This document shows positions 17,099-26,045 of a stretch of DNA of 64,000 bases, in pieces. Under the pieces are notes generated by a model. That model was not told where the DNA came from and did no database searches. It was given only the letters and a program-made list of their open reading frames with translations. The position numbers and the translations under genes were made by a program. The stretch is from Rhizobium sp. NFR07 (GTDB lineage: Bacteria; Pseudomonadota; Alphaproteobacteria; Rhizobiales; Rhizobiaceae), in NCBI RefSeq assembly GCF_900111905.1, contig NZ_FOKM01000014.1, positions 62,001 through 126,000 of the forward strand. The letters are read 5' to 3'. Every line of letters begins with the position of its first letter. Positions within the stretch are counted from its first letter, which is position 1.

Positions 17099-18121
17099 AT
17101 GTCCGACGAGAAAAAGCCAGCCTTTGCAGGAAACATCACAGCCGACGACGTGGCCGCCGAGGCCGGCGTTTCGCGCTGGACCGTCAACCGCGCTTTCCGC
17201 AAGGATGCCTCGATCTCTTCAAAGAGCCTGGAAAAAGTACGTATCGCGGCGGAGCGCCTTGGTTATGTGCCCGATCTTCGGGCTGCGAGTCTCGCCTCCG
17301 ACCGCTCCAACCTGGTGGCCCTGCTGATTGACGACTTCGCCAACCCGCATAAGCTGGTAATGATGGAGCGCCTGACCCGCATCCTGCGGCGCGAGGGCTG
17401 GGACATCCTGCTGGTCAACACGCTCGGTCGCGACGACGCCGGACATGCGCTGCTGAATGCCAGCCAGCGCCGCGTCGACGCAGTCATCCTGATCGGGATC
17501 CAGTTTGACGACGAGGTTCTCGACACGGCCTTGCACGCCCGCCGATTTCGCAAGCTCATCATCTTCGCCCGAACGTCACGCAATCCGGACACGATCTCGA
17601 TTGCTGTTGACGATGTCCACGCGATGAAGGAAATCGCCAACTACGTGCACGAGCGCGGTTATCGCCGGCCAATGTTCCTGGCCGGTCCGCGGACGTCCTC
17701 CGCGCACCTGCTGCGCAAGGAGACTTTCGTGGACTATTGGCGTCGGCATTTCGGCAACGAGCCCGAGACGGTTTCGGTCTCCGCCTATGATCCGGCGCTG
17801 GCAGCCGGGATCGTCGAAGACACGCTCGCCGGACGGGACGCGGCCATGCTTCCGGACATTCTCGTCTGCGAGAACGATGCGCTGGCGATCGGCGCGACCG
17901 ATGTGATCCGCCACAAGCTCGGCCTGCGCATCCCCGAGGACATTGCCATTACCGGGTTCGACGACGTACCGCAGGCGGAGGGGGCCAACTATCGGCTTAC
18001 CACCTACCGCCAGCCACTGACGGACATGGCGGAATATCTCGTCGAGGTACTGGGCAGCGCCGAAGGGCGCGATCTCGATCGGCTCTTCGCAGGCCGACTG
18101 ATCGTCCGGCAAAGCGCCTGA
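17099..18121 (+). CDS. LacI-family transcriptional regulator of the inositol operon (inferred)
   Basis: This 340-residue LacI-type protein has an N-terminal helix-turn-helix and hinge helix (about 13-65; DDVAAEAGVSRWTVNRAF and SLASDRSN) followed by a periplasmic-binding-like sensor domain ending with IAITGFDDVPQAEG. The start ATG at 17099 follows GGGAG at good spacing. It diverges from idhA and overlooks two strong palindromic sites. In rhizobia and bacilli iol genes are usually controlled by RpiR- or DeoR-type IolR, so a LacI controller is a different solution. The inducer is probably an inositol or pathway intermediate, by inference. Confidence 0.9.
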   Translation: MSDEKKPAFAGNITADDVAAEAGVSRWTVNRAFRKDASISSKSLEKVRIAAERLGYVPDLRAASLASDRSNLVALLIDDFANPHKLVMMERLTRILRREGWDILLVNTLGRDDAGHALLNASQRRVDAVILIGIQFDDEVLDTALHARRFRKLIIFARTSRNPDTISIAVDDVHAMKEIANYVHERGYRRPMFLAGPRTSSAHLLRKETFVDYWRRHFGNEPETVSVSAYDPALAAGIVEDTLAGRDAAMLPDILVCENDALAIGATDVIRHKLGLRIPEDIAITGFDDVPQAEGANYRLTTYRQPLTDMAEYLVEVLGSAEGRDLDRLFAGRLIVRQSA

Positions 18122-18138
18122 GGAAAAGCGCTCCAAGA

Positions 18139-19140
18139 CTAGCCGCCTCGAACCGATCCTCGCCAAACAAGCTCAGCCTCAAGCTTGCGCGAGCCGCCAC
18201 TGGTCGCCATCGGCTGAGCGAGCCAGGAAACCGCTTCGTCGGCGATGCGGTCAACCGGTTGCGTGAATGTCGTGAGATCGTAGGAGGACCACGACGACTG
18301 TTCTATGTCGTCAAAGCCGATCACGCATAAGTCCTCGGGAATGCGAAGCTTGAACTGGTTTCGTGCTGCGTCCATCAGCCCGCAGGCCAGAAGATCGTTC
18401 GCACAGAATACCGCATCTGGCCGCTTTTCGCGGGTGAGCAACCGTTGGGCCAGAACCACACCACTCTGGTAGCGTGTGGGGCCGAAACGTTCGACTTTGA
18501 CGTCAAGGCCTTGTTCGAGCGCCGCTGACCGAAAACCTTCCTCACGCGCCATCAAGCTCGGCGTACCCACGTCGGAATTGGCGAACGCGAAATTCTGGCA
18601 ACCTGCCCTCAAGAAGGCGATGAAAGCCCTTTTCGCCGCCTCGCGATCATACAAGTTGATCAGCAAGGCGCCGTCACGTCGTTCATCGCGATTGATCAAG
18701 ACCATGCGCTGTCCACTGTTAATACAGCGCTCGGTGATGGATTTGTCGGGCATGCCGGAAAGGATTATTGACGCGTCCGCACGATAGCTGATCGCCTGAC
18801 GCAAAGCCTGATCGACACTGTCATCCGACCGATCGGTGTTGATCAGCATCGCGATTTTTGACGCACTCTGCAGTCGTCGCGTCAAAGCTCGAATGAGGCT
18901 TGCTCGATAAGGTGTATCGAGTTCAGACACGATCAGGCAGACAATACCGCTTTCGTTGCGCGTCAGACTGCGCGCGAGATGGTTGACGTGATATCCTAGT
19001 GCCTCTGCCGCCTCGATGACGCGGCGACGGGTTTCATCCGAAACGCTTGCACCAGGCGTAAACGTGCGCGAGACCGCGGAACGGGATACGCCGGCACGGT
19101 CTGCAACCTCCTTCGCACTGATGAATATCTTGCCCCTCAC
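18139..19140 (-). CDS. LacI-family transcriptional regulator of the afu/ugp block (inferred)
   Basis: A 333-residue LacI regulator: helix-turn-helix around ISAKEVADRAGVSRSAVSR, hinge near NHLARSLTRNESG, then a sensor domain with IPEDLCVIGFDDIEQS near the end. I place the start at the GTG at 19140, which follows AAGGAG by seven bases; the frame stays open to 19200 but that longer version would run through the operator at 19173-19188. It is divergent from the binding-protein gene at 19342 and convergent with the inositol LacI gene (17-base gap). Three related operator-like sites suggest autoregulation and control of the transporter block and the Na/Pi gene. Confidence 0.88.
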   Translation of the reverse strand: MRGKIFISAKEVADRAGVSRSAVSRTFTPGASVSDETRRRVIEAAEALGYHVNHLARSLTRNESGIVCLIVSELDTPYRASLIRALTRRLQSASKIAMLINTDRSDDSVDQALRQAISYRADASIILSGMPDKSITERCINSGQRMVLINRDERRDGALLINLYDREAAKRAFIAFLRAGCQNFAFANSDVGTPSLMAREEGFRSAALEQGLDVKVERFGPTRYQSGVVLAQRLLTREKRPDAVFCANDLLACGLMDAARNQFKLRIPEDLCVIGFDDIEQSSWSSYDLTTFTQPVDRIADEAVSWLAQPMATSGGSRKLEAELVWRGSVRGG

Positions 19141-19172
19141 GCATCCACTCCTTCGATACTTCATGCCCGTAT

Positions 19173-19188
19173 TTGCAAGCGCTTGCAA
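19173..19188. promoter_or_regulatory. LacI-type operator, perfect 16-bp palindrome
   Basis: TTGCAAGCGCTTGCAA is its own reverse complement and has the central CG of LacI/PurR-type sites. It lies 33 bases upstream of the LacI start codon at 19140, where binding would repress that gene. Confidence 0.75.
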
Positions 19189-19281
19189 CACTCTTGTCAC
19201 TCGACTGCCTGCGCCCGCGACCGAGCCTGCAACGCTCTTTCAATGAAGATGATTGACAACAAGTACGCCTTCATGGAACGA

Positions 19282-19297
19282 TTGCACACGCTTGCAA
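19282..19297. promoter_or_regulatory. Second LacI-type operator, upstream of the afuA-like gene
   Basis: TTGCACACGCTTGCAA matches the palindrome at 19173-19188 at 14 of 16 positions. It lies 45 bases upstream of the binding-protein start at 19342, a usual place for repression of a promoter. The two sites are 109 bp apart, so DNA looping is possible. Confidence 0.7.
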
Positions 19298-19341
19298 GAG
19301 CGAGGTGACGTGGAGGCGTCACTCAATCTGGGAGGATTATC

Positions 19342-20367
19342 ATGCGTCTTGCTGTGATGGCGTCGGTCGCGTTTGCCGGCCTGACAATGAATGCGCCGAA
19401 CACCCGTGCTGCCGAACAACTCAACCTCATCTGCTCTGCCGATGTCGTGATCTGCGAGATGATGCAGCAGATGTTCGAGAAGGACACCGGCATCAAGGTC
19501 AACATGGTACGGCTGTCTTCGGGCGAAACCTATGCAAAGATCCGCGCCGAGGCTCGTAATCCGAAAACCGATATCTGGTGGGCGGGCACCGGCGACCCGC
19601 ATCTTCAGGCGGCATCGGAAGGCCTGACACAGGAATACAAGTCGCCGCATCTCGACGAATTACAGGACTGGGCGAAAAAGCAGGCGGAAAGCTCCGGCTA
19701 CAAGACTGTCGGCGTTTATGCCGGCGCACTGGGCTGGGGTTACAATACCGACCTCTTCAAGCAGAAGAACTACAGGGAGCCCAAATGCTGGGCCGATCTT
19801 CTCGACCCTGCGCTTAAGGGCGAGATCCAGATGGCCAATCCCAATTCGTCCGGCACGGCCTATACGGCGCTGGCATCGCTCGTGCAGATCATGGGCGAGG
19901 ACAAGGCGTTCGATTACCTGAAACAGCTCAACGCCAATGTTTCGCAATATACCAAATCCGGCTCAGCGCCGGTGAAGGCGGCCGCACGCGGTGAAACCGG
20001 CCTCGGCATCGTCTTCATGCATGATGCGGTAGCACAGACGGTCGAGGGCTCTCCGGTCAAGTCGATCGCGCCTTGCGAGGGCACAGGTTATGAGATCGGC
20101 TCGATGTCGATCGTCAAAGGTGCCCGCAATCTGGACAGCGCCAAGAAATGGTATGACTGGGCGCTGACGGCCGAGGTGCAGTCGCACATGAAGGAGGCAA
20201 AGTCCTTCCAACTTCCGTCCAACAGACAAGCCGAGATTCCCAAAGAATCGCCGCGCTTCGAGGACATCAAGCTGATCGATTACGACTTCAAGACCTATGG
20301 CGACCCGACCGAGCGCAAAAAGCTGCTCGAACGCTGGGACAAGGAAATCGGCGCCAACGCCAACTGA
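19342..20367 (+). CDS. afuA: ABC transporter substrate-binding protein, AfuA/iron-type (probable sugar phosphate)
   Basis: A 341-residue periplasmic protein with a signal peptide (about 1-23, ending TRA) and the fold of Fe(III)/AfuA-type binding proteins. Landmarks include LICSADVVICEMMQQMFEKD, RLSSGETYAKIRAEARNPKTDIWWAG (abridged here), GYNTDL and the ligand-loop region MANPNSSGTAYT. AfuA of Actinobacillus binds hexose phosphates, and context here (a phosphatase, Ugp genes, Na/Pi gene) favours an organophosphate over iron. GGGAGG precedes ATG 19342. It opens a nine-gene plus-strand array and is followed by a stem-loop. Confidence 0.8.
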   Translation: MRLAVMASVAFAGLTMNAPNTRAAEQLNLICSADVVICEMMQQMFEKDTGIKVNMVRLSSGETYAKIRAEARNPKTDIWWAGTGDPHLQAASEGLTQEYKSPHLDELQDWAKKQAESSGYKTVGVYAGALGWGYNTDLFKQKNYREPKCWADLLDPALKGEIQMANPNSSGTAYTALASLVQIMGEDKAFDYLKQLNANVSQYTKSGSAPVKAAARGETGLGIVFMHDAVAQTVEGSPVKSIAPCEGTGYEIGSMSIVKGARNLDSAKKWYDWALTAEVQSHMKEAKSFQLPSNRQAEIPKESPRFEDIKLIDYDFKTYGDPTERKKLLERWDKEIGANAN

Positions 20368-20380
20368 TCCCATTCGTCTC

Positions 20381-20410
20381 TGCCGCGCTTCGGCTGGCCG
20401 TGGCGCGGCA
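20381..20410 (+). repeat. Stem-loop after the afuA-like gene
   Basis: TGCCGCGC (20381-20388) pairs perfectly with GCGCGGCA (20403-20410); the loop holds a small inner CGG/CCG stem. No T-run follows. It sits 13 bases after the binding-protein stop, a typical site for message protection or partial attenuation before the permease. Confidence 0.5.
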
Positions 20411-20446
20411 TGATCGACTTGTCCTGTGATGAGGTCGCATCAAACC

Positions 20447-22678
20447 ATGAACAATCGCAATCGTAGACTGGATATCGTGCTGGCGCTTGGCGCTGCCGCT
20501 GTATTGCTCGTTCCCTGGTATCGCATTGAACAGGGTTTTTATGCCTTTACATGGCTTTCCGAATTCCCCGGCGAGCCGGCGGCAGCACCAGGTATCATGC
20601 AGATTTTTCTTCATGGCCGCGTCTGGCTGATCGCGGTTCTCGTCGCCTACGGGCTTGCACTTGCCGCGCGTTTCACCGCCGATCCGATGCGGCGCGGAAA
20701 AATGCTTGCCCTTGCCGGCGGGTTTGGCGTCGCATTCCTTGTCCTGCAGGGATTGGCGATCGGCATTACCGGTTTCACCTGGACGATCAGTGAAACGATG
20801 TTTGGTCCGCTTGCCGACGGCCAGCCGCCGATGGGAGCGGGTGCGGTTCTCTCTGCCATCTGCTTCGTGCTGATGTTTGCCTTCGGCCTTGCCGAACGCG
20901 GCGTAATGCGCGGCGATGCCTTCGTGGTCGCCACCATTTCCATGCTGGTCTTTCTCGTCGGCGTCTTCGTGTTTTATCCGATAGGATCGATGTTCATTGG
21001 CGCCTTTCAGGATTTCGACGGCTCGGTCAGTTTCGATGGTTTTTCACGCAACATTGTCGATTCGTCGATCTGGAGCCTTGATTGCATCATCGGCGGCGCG
21101 CGCTGCGGCGTGGCATGGCGCACGCTGTTCCTAGCCATCATGACGGCTGCGGGTTCGACCGCGCTCGGCCTTGCCTTCGCGCTGGTCGCCACCCGCACGC
21201 GCTTTCCCTTCAAGAAGGGCCTGCGGCTCCTGACCATCCTGCCGATCATCACGCCACCCTTCGTGATCGGTCTGGCGCTGACGCTTCTCTTTGGCCGCGC
21301 CGGCATCGTCACGCAGGGCCTCTCCGCCACAATCGGCATCGAACCGAGCCGCTGGCTCTATGGCCTCACCGGTATCTGGATCGCACAGGTCCTGTCCTTC
21401 ACACCGATTTCCTTCCTCGTGCTGATCGGTGTCGTCGAAGGCATCAGCCCGTCGATGGAAGAAGCCTCGCAGACATTGCGTGCCGATCGCTGGCGCACCT
21501 TCTGGCGCATCTCGCTGCCGCTGATGAAACCCGGTCTCGCCAACGCTTTTCTGATCGGCTTCATCGAGAGCATGGCGGATTTCGGCAACCCGCTGGTGCT
21601 CGGCGGCAGCCATGGCGTGCTGTCGACGGAAATCTTCTTCGCCGTGGTTGGCTCGCAGAACGACCCGGCCAGAGCCGCCGTGCTCGCCATGATCCTGCTT
21701 GGCTTCACGCTCTCCGCCTTCCTCGCCCAGCGCATCTGGCTGTCTGGCAAGAATTTTGCCACCGTCACCGGCAAGGGCGATAGCGGCGCGCATATCGCCC
21801 TGCCCCGGCCGTTGTCGATCGGTGTGCATGCCGTCGTTATCCCTTGGATGATCTTCACTCTCGTGGTTTACGGCATGATCCTGTTCGGCGGTTTCGTCAA
21901 AACCTGGGGCCTCGACAACAGCCTGACGCTCGCGCATTACGCCAAGGCCTTTTCCGTCACTTTCCGCGATGGCTCACTGGTCTGGACCGGGGTCGCCTGG
22001 AACTCGTTCTGGACGACGATGGAGATCGCGCTGATCGCCGCCCCGCTGACGGCGGCGGTCGGGCTTGCCACGGCTTACGTCATCGTGCGGCAGAAATTTG
22101 CCGGACGCGAACTGTTCGAATTCGCGCTGATGATGAGTTTTGCCATTCCTGGCACGGTCATCGGCATCAGTTACATTATGGCCTTCAACCTGCCGCCGCT
22201 GGAAATGACCGGCACCGCGCTGATCCTGATTGCATGTTTCGTGTTTCGCAACATGCCGGTCGGCGTGCGTGGCGGCATCGCGGCCATGACTCAGTTGGAC
22301 AAGAGCCTCGACGAAGCCTCGATGACGCTGCGCGCCACCAGTTTCCGCACCGCCCGCAAGGTGATCCTGCCGCTCCTGCGCCCCGCCATCACCGCAGCAC
22401 TGGTCTACTCCTTCGTACGCGCCATCACCTCGATCAGCGCCGTCGTGTTCCTCGTCAGCGCCCAGTACAACATGGCGACATCCTATATCGTTGGGCTGGT
22501 GGAAAACGGCGAATACGGCGTCGCCATCGCCTATTCCTCCATGCTGATCGTGGTGATGATCACCGTCATCACCGGTTTTCAGCTTCTGGTCGGCGAACGG
22601 CGGCTGCGGCGGGAAAACCGTATCTCGGCATCGCGCGTCCGCCTTCCGACAGCCCAGCCCAAGGAGAAAACCGCATGA
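20447..22678 (+). CDS. afuB: Double-domain ABC permease (AfuB/FbpB type)
   Basis: At 743 residues this is a fused permease with two BPD_transp_1 modules, each with the ATPase-contact EAA loop: MEEASQTLRADRWRTFWRI in the first half and LDEASMTLRATSFRTARKV in the second. The N-terminal 150 residues add extra membrane segments. One chain thus forms the whole channel, as in AfuB and other large iron/hexose-phosphate permeases. Start is uncertain: GTG 20426, ATG 20429 and ATG 20447 are in frame; I took 20447 (MNNRNRRLD). The stop overlaps the ATPase start as ATGA. Confidence 0.85.
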   Translation: MNNRNRRLDIVLALGAAAVLLVPWYRIEQGFYAFTWLSEFPGEPAAAPGIMQIFLHGRVWLIAVLVAYGLALAARFTADPMRRGKMLALAGGFGVAFLVLQGLAIGITGFTWTISETMFGPLADGQPPMGAGAVLSAICFVLMFAFGLAERGVMRGDAFVVATISMLVFLVGVFVFYPIGSMFIGAFQDFDGSVSFDGFSRNIVDSSIWSLDCIIGGARCGVAWRTLFLAIMTAAGSTALGLAFALVATRTRFPFKKGLRLLTILPIITPPFVIGLALTLLFGRAGIVTQGLSATIGIEPSRWLYGLTGIWIAQVLSFTPISFLVLIGVVEGISPSMEEASQTLRADRWRTFWRISLPLMKPGLANAFLIGFIESMADFGNPLVLGGSHGVLSTEIFFAVVGSQNDPARAAVLAMILLGFTLSAFLAQRIWLSGKNFATVTGKGDSGAHIALPRPLSIGVHAVVIPWMIFTLVVYGMILFGGFVKTWGLDNSLTLAHYAKAFSVTFRDGSLVWTGVAWNSFWTTMEIALIAAPLTAAVGLATAYVIVRQKFAGRELFEFALMMSFAIPGTVIGISYIMAFNLPPLEMTGTALILIACFVFRNMPVGVRGGIAAMTQLDKSLDEASMTLRATSFRTARKVILPLLRPAITAALVYSFVRAITSISAVVFLVSAQYNMATSYIVGLVENGEYGVAIAYSSMLIVVMITVITGFQLLVGERRLRRENRISASRVRLPTAQPKEKTA

Positions 22679-23733
22679 CCAGAAATGCCGGTTCGGTCAC
22701 GTTCCAGAATGTGCGCAAATCCTTCGGCGCCTTCACGGCCATCCATGACCTGTCGCTGACGGTCGAGCCCGGCACGCTGGTGACGCTGCTCGGCCCCTCA
22801 GGCTGCGGCAAGACGACGACGCTGCGCATGCTCGCGGGTCTCGAACACCCGACGTCGGGCCGCATCCTGATCGGCGGCAAGGATGTGACCATGCTGCCGG
22901 CCAACGAACGTGACGTGTCAATGGTGTTCCAGTCCTATGCGCTGTTTCCGCATATGAGCTCGCTCGACAATGTCGCCTACGGCCTGGAATCCTCCGGGCT
23001 TTCGAAAATGGAGGCTCGGCAAAAGGCTGAACACGGCCTCGAACTCGTCGGCCTCGCCGGCATGGGCGGGCGGCTTCCGGCAGAATTGTCGGGTGGCCAG
23101 CAGCAACGCGTTGCCGTCGCCCGCGCGCTCGTGCTTGAACCCCAGGTTCTGCTGCTGGACGAGCCGCTTTCAAATCTCGACGCCCGCCTGCGCCGCCGGG
23201 TGCGCACCGAAATTCGCGAGCTTCAGCAACGCCTGCAGTTCACCGCCGTCTACGTCACCCACGATCAGGACGAGGCACTGGCCGTCTCCGACCAGATCAT
23301 CGTCATGAAGGATGGCGAGATCGCCCAGCAGGGCTCGCCGCGGGATCTGTATGAAGCCCCGGCCTCGCCCTTCATCGCCGATTTCATCGGCGAAGCGAAT
23401 GTCGTGCCCTGTGAGGTGATCGATATCAGCGGCAACGAAGCGACGATCAGCATCGAAGGGCTGCAGCATGTCGTGCCGGCGCGTGGCGCAAGACCCGGCA
23501 GAAGCCAGCTTGCCGTGCGCCCAAGCGCGATCACGCTCGAACCGGCGGAAACGGCGGCCTTTCCCGGTCGCATCAGCCATGCCGCCTATCTCGGCGACCA
23601 TATCGAATACGAGGCGGAAACGAGCGGCGGGACCCTGTTTATCGTGGACCCGTCGGTCGACCACCCGCTTGCCCCCGGAACGCGTGTTGCCATCGGCCTG
23701 AAAAACCGCGGCATCGCCATCATTGCGCAGTGA
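22675..23733 (+). CDS. afuC: ABC transporter ATP-binding protein (AfuC/PotA type)
   Basis: A 352-residue ATPase: Walker A GPSGCGKT (40-47), signature LSGGQQQRVAVARAL, Walker B VLLLDEPLSNLDARLR and switch VTHDQDEAL, then a C-terminal TOBE domain of about 110 residues with the usual LAVRPSAI segment. ATG 22675 follows AAGGAG and overlaps the permease stop by 4 bases. The same frame extends upstream to 21844 but only antisense-type junk inside the permease gene, so that extension is rejected. It powers the AfuA-AfuB importer. Confidence 0.9.
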   Translation: MTRNAGSVTFQNVRKSFGAFTAIHDLSLTVEPGTLVTLLGPSGCGKTTTLRMLAGLEHPTSGRILIGGKDVTMLPANERDVSMVFQSYALFPHMSSLDNVAYGLESSGLSKMEARQKAEHGLELVGLAGMGGRLPAELSGGQQQRVAVARALVLEPQVLLLDEPLSNLDARLRRRVRTEIRELQQRLQFTAVYVTHDQDEALAVSDQIIVMKDGEIAQQGSPRDLYEAPASPFIADFIGEANVVPCEVIDISGNEATISIEGLQHVVPARGARPGRSQLAVRPSAITLEPAETAAFPGRISHAAYLGDHIEYEAETSGGTLFIVDPSVDHPLAPGTRVAIGLKNRGIAIIAQ

Positions 23734-23743
23734 GGATGGACCT

Positions 23744-24565
23744 ATGACATCGGAACATGACGAGATCGCCAGACGCCACAAGCTGGCGGAAGGTATAGCC
23801 GCCGAGGCCGGCAAGCTGGCGCTCGGTTATTATCGCCGTCGCGATACGCTGGTGATCGAGACCAAGGGTGATCCGCAGGATGTCGTCTCGATCGCCGATC
23901 GCGAAGTTGAGGACCTTATCCGGAAGAGAACGGGAGAGGCCTTTCCCAATGACGGCTTTCTCGGCGAGGAATACGGGCTGACCGGCGGCGGAAGCGGCTA
24001 TACCTGGGTAGTAGATCCAATCGACGGGACCAGCCCATTCGTACACGGCATGCCGAACTGGTGCGTGTCGATCGCCGTTCTCTACAAGGATGAGCCGGTG
24101 GTCGGTGTCATCCATGTTCCTTGCCATGATGAGCTGTATTCGGGCGCGCTCGGTAACGGCGCCACGTTGAACGGCAAGGCTCTCAAACTGGGTAACACCA
24201 AGACGATCCGCAACGCCGTCACCGGCATCGGCGCAAATCATCATGTGACACCGCAATCGGTCGGAAAGATCGTCGAGGACATCTTGGCGATCGGTGGCAA
24301 TTTCGTGCGGCTGGGCTCGGGCGCTCTGATGCTTGCCTATGTCGCGGCCGGTCGTCTCGCAGGTTACTATGAGCCCTATATGCATGCCTGGGATTGCCTT
24401 GGCGGTTATTGCCTTGTGCGCGAGGCGGGCGGCTGGTTTCTGCCGTTTCCAAGCGATGGCGAGCGACTGACCAAGGGTGCTCCCGTTCTGGCCGCGGGCC
24501 CGGGCGCTGCCGAAGACCTTTGCCGCATCGCCGGCATCAATATGGGGGGTGTCGCCGCAGCCTGA
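23744..24565 (+). CDS. Inositol-monophosphatase-family phosphatase
   Basis: The 273-residue protein has all metal-site motifs of the Mg-dependent IMPase/FIG superfamily: GEEYG (74-78), DPIDGTSPFVHGMPNW (91-106) and WDCLGGYCLVREAGGW near 215-230. The group includes inositol-1-phosphatase, histidinol-phosphatase HisN and fructose-1,6-bisphosphatase-like enzymes. It lacks a signal peptide and would act in the cytoplasm. Placed between an AfuABC-like importer and a Ugp-type importer, it is well sited to hydrolyse imported sugar phosphate or inositol phosphate. The DPIDGTSPF variant (Ser-Pro where many members have Thr/Lys-Asn/Ala) is a mild deviation. Start ATG 23744 lies 10 bases after the ATPase stop. 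Confidence 0.87.
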   Translation: MTSEHDEIARRHKLAEGIAAEAGKLALGYYRRRDTLVIETKGDPQDVVSIADREVEDLIRKRTGEAFPNDGFLGEEYGLTGGGSGYTWVVDPIDGTSPFVHGMPNWCVSIAVLYKDEPVVGVIHVPCHDELYSGALGNGATLNGKALKLGNTKTIRNAVTGIGANHHVTPQSVGKIVEDILAIGGNFVRLGSGALMLAYVAAGRLAGYYEPYMHAWDCLGGYCLVREAGGWFLPFPSDGERLTKGAPVLAAGPGAAEDLCRIAGINMGGVAAA

Positions 24566-24672
24566 AGGAAAAGGGTGCGAACGCCTGTCAGACGTGGCGA
24601 GACCGGGGAGGGGCTCGCAGAAAACCGCCGGATCGGCGACAGACCAATTCATGGAAAGGGAGGAAATCGACC

Positions 24673-25977
24673 ATGAAAACCGCTTTTGCAGCAGTCCTTA
24701 CCACCGCCGCCTCGCTGCTGATGGCATCGAGTGCGCTCGCCGCCACCGAAATCTCGTGGTGGCACGCCATGACCGGCGCCAATAACGAGGTCGTCGACCA
24801 GCTGGCCAAGGAGTTCAACGAAAGCCAGTCCGATTACAAGATCGTGCCGGTGTTCAAGGGCACCTATCCGGAAACGCTGAATGCCGGCATCGCCGCCTTC
24901 CGCGCCAAGCAGCCACCGGCCATCATCCAGGTTTTTGATGTGGGAACCGGTGTGATGATGGGTGCGCAGGGCGCCATCGTGCCGGTGGCGGAGGTCTTGG
25001 AAAAGGGCGGCTTCAAGTTCGACAAGGCGCAATACCTGCCTGGAATCGTGGCCTATTATTCGAAGCCTGACGGCACGATGCTGTCCTTCCCCTACAACTC
25101 GTCCTCACCCATCCTCTATTACAACAAGGATGTTTTCGAAAAGGCGGGTCTGAACGCCGACACACCGCCAAAGACATGGCCGGAAGTCTTTGAGGCCGCC
25201 AAGAAAATCAAATCAAGCGGGGCTGCCAACTGCGGCTTCACCTCGACATGGCTGACCTGGATCCAGACCGAGAACTTTGCCGCCTGGAACAATCTCTCCT
25301 ATGCAAGCGACGAAAACGGTCTCGGGGGCACGAACGTCAAGCTGGCCTTCAATTCGGAACCCTTTGTCAAACATTTCCAGTCGATCGCCGATCTCGCCAA
25401 GGATGGCACCTTCCGCTATGGCGGCCGCACCTCGGAAGCCAAGCAACTTTTCACCTCCGGCGAATGCGGCATCCTGACGGAATCTTCCGGTGGACTTGGC
25501 GATATCATCAAGTCCGGCATGAAATACGGCATCGGCCAACTGCCCTATTATGAGGGTGAGGGACGTCCGCAGAACACCATTCCGGGCGGGGCGAGCCTGT
25601 GGGTGTTCGGCGGCAAGAGTGATGCGGAATACAAGGGCGTCGCTACCTTCTTCAACTTCCTGTCTCAGACCAAGATCCAGGCCCGCCTGCATCAGGTCTC
25701 CGGTTACATGCCGGTGACGATGGCAGCTTATGAAGAGACCAAGAAATCCGGCTTCTACGACAAGAACCCGGGCCGAGAGACGCCGCTTCTGCAGATGATG
25801 GGCAAGGCGCCGACCGAAAATTCCAAGGGCGTTCGTCTCGTCAACCTGCCGCAGGTGCGTGACATCATGAACGAGGAATTCGAGGCCATGCTGGCCGGCA
25901 AGCAGGACGCCAAGGCCGCTCTCGACAAGGCGGTCGAACGCGGCAATGCGGCGATCCAGCAGGCGCTCGGAAACTGA
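24673..25977 (+). CDS. ugpB: sn-glycerol-3-phosphate-type binding protein (UgpB-like)
   Basis: A 434-residue family-1 solute-binding protein with a signal peptide (1-23, ASSALA). The mature part begins ATEISWWHAMTGANNEVVDQ and contains NAGIAAFRAKQPPAIIQVFD and NSSSPILYYNKDVF, close in pattern to UgpB, which binds glycerol-3-phosphate and glycerophosphodiesters. GGGAGGAAATCGACC precedes ATG 24673. It starts the second transporter of the array, 107 bases after the phosphatase gene, and is followed by a strong stem-loop. Confidence 0.88.
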   Translation: MKTAFAAVLTTAASLLMASSALAATEISWWHAMTGANNEVVDQLAKEFNESQSDYKIVPVFKGTYPETLNAGIAAFRAKQPPAIIQVFDVGTGVMMGAQGAIVPVAEVLEKGGFKFDKAQYLPGIVAYYSKPDGTMLSFPYNSSSPILYYNKDVFEKAGLNADTPPKTWPEVFEAAKKIKSSGAANCGFTSTWLTWIQTENFAAWNNLSYASDENGLGGTNVKLAFNSEPFVKHFQSIADLAKDGTFRYGGRTSEAKQLFTSGECGILTESSGGLGDIIKSGMKYGIGQLPYYEGEGRPQNTIPGGASLWVFGGKSDAEYKGVATFFNFLSQTKIQARLHQVSGYMPVTMAAYEETKKSGFYDKNPGRETPLLQMMGKAPTENSKGVRLVNLPQVRDIMNEEFEAMLAGKQDAKAALDKAVERGNAAIQQALGN

Positions 25978-25988
25978 CATCGGTCTTC

Positions 25989-26019
25989 GCCGCCCGCATG
26001 AGAAAAACATGCGGGCGGC
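25989..26019 (+). terminator. Strong stem-loop between ugpB and ugpA (attenuator-like)
   Basis: GCCGCCCGCATG and CATGCGGGCGGC form a 12-bp perfect stem around the loop AGAAAAA, 11 bases after the ugpB stop, followed by TTTCCTG. The T-run is short, so it probably terminates only part of the transcripts or protects the ugpB message; full termination would silence ugpAEC, whose RBS (AAGGAG) follows at once. Confidence 0.65.
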
Positions 26020-26045
26020 TTTCCTGATCCTCAAGGAGCCTGCCC

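Noticed and set aside
21844..22674. N-terminal extension of the afuC-like ATPase frame (to 629 residues)
   Set aside because: It overlaps the well-supported double permease in another frame, has no domain of its own, and the ATG at 22675 has a perfect ribosome site.
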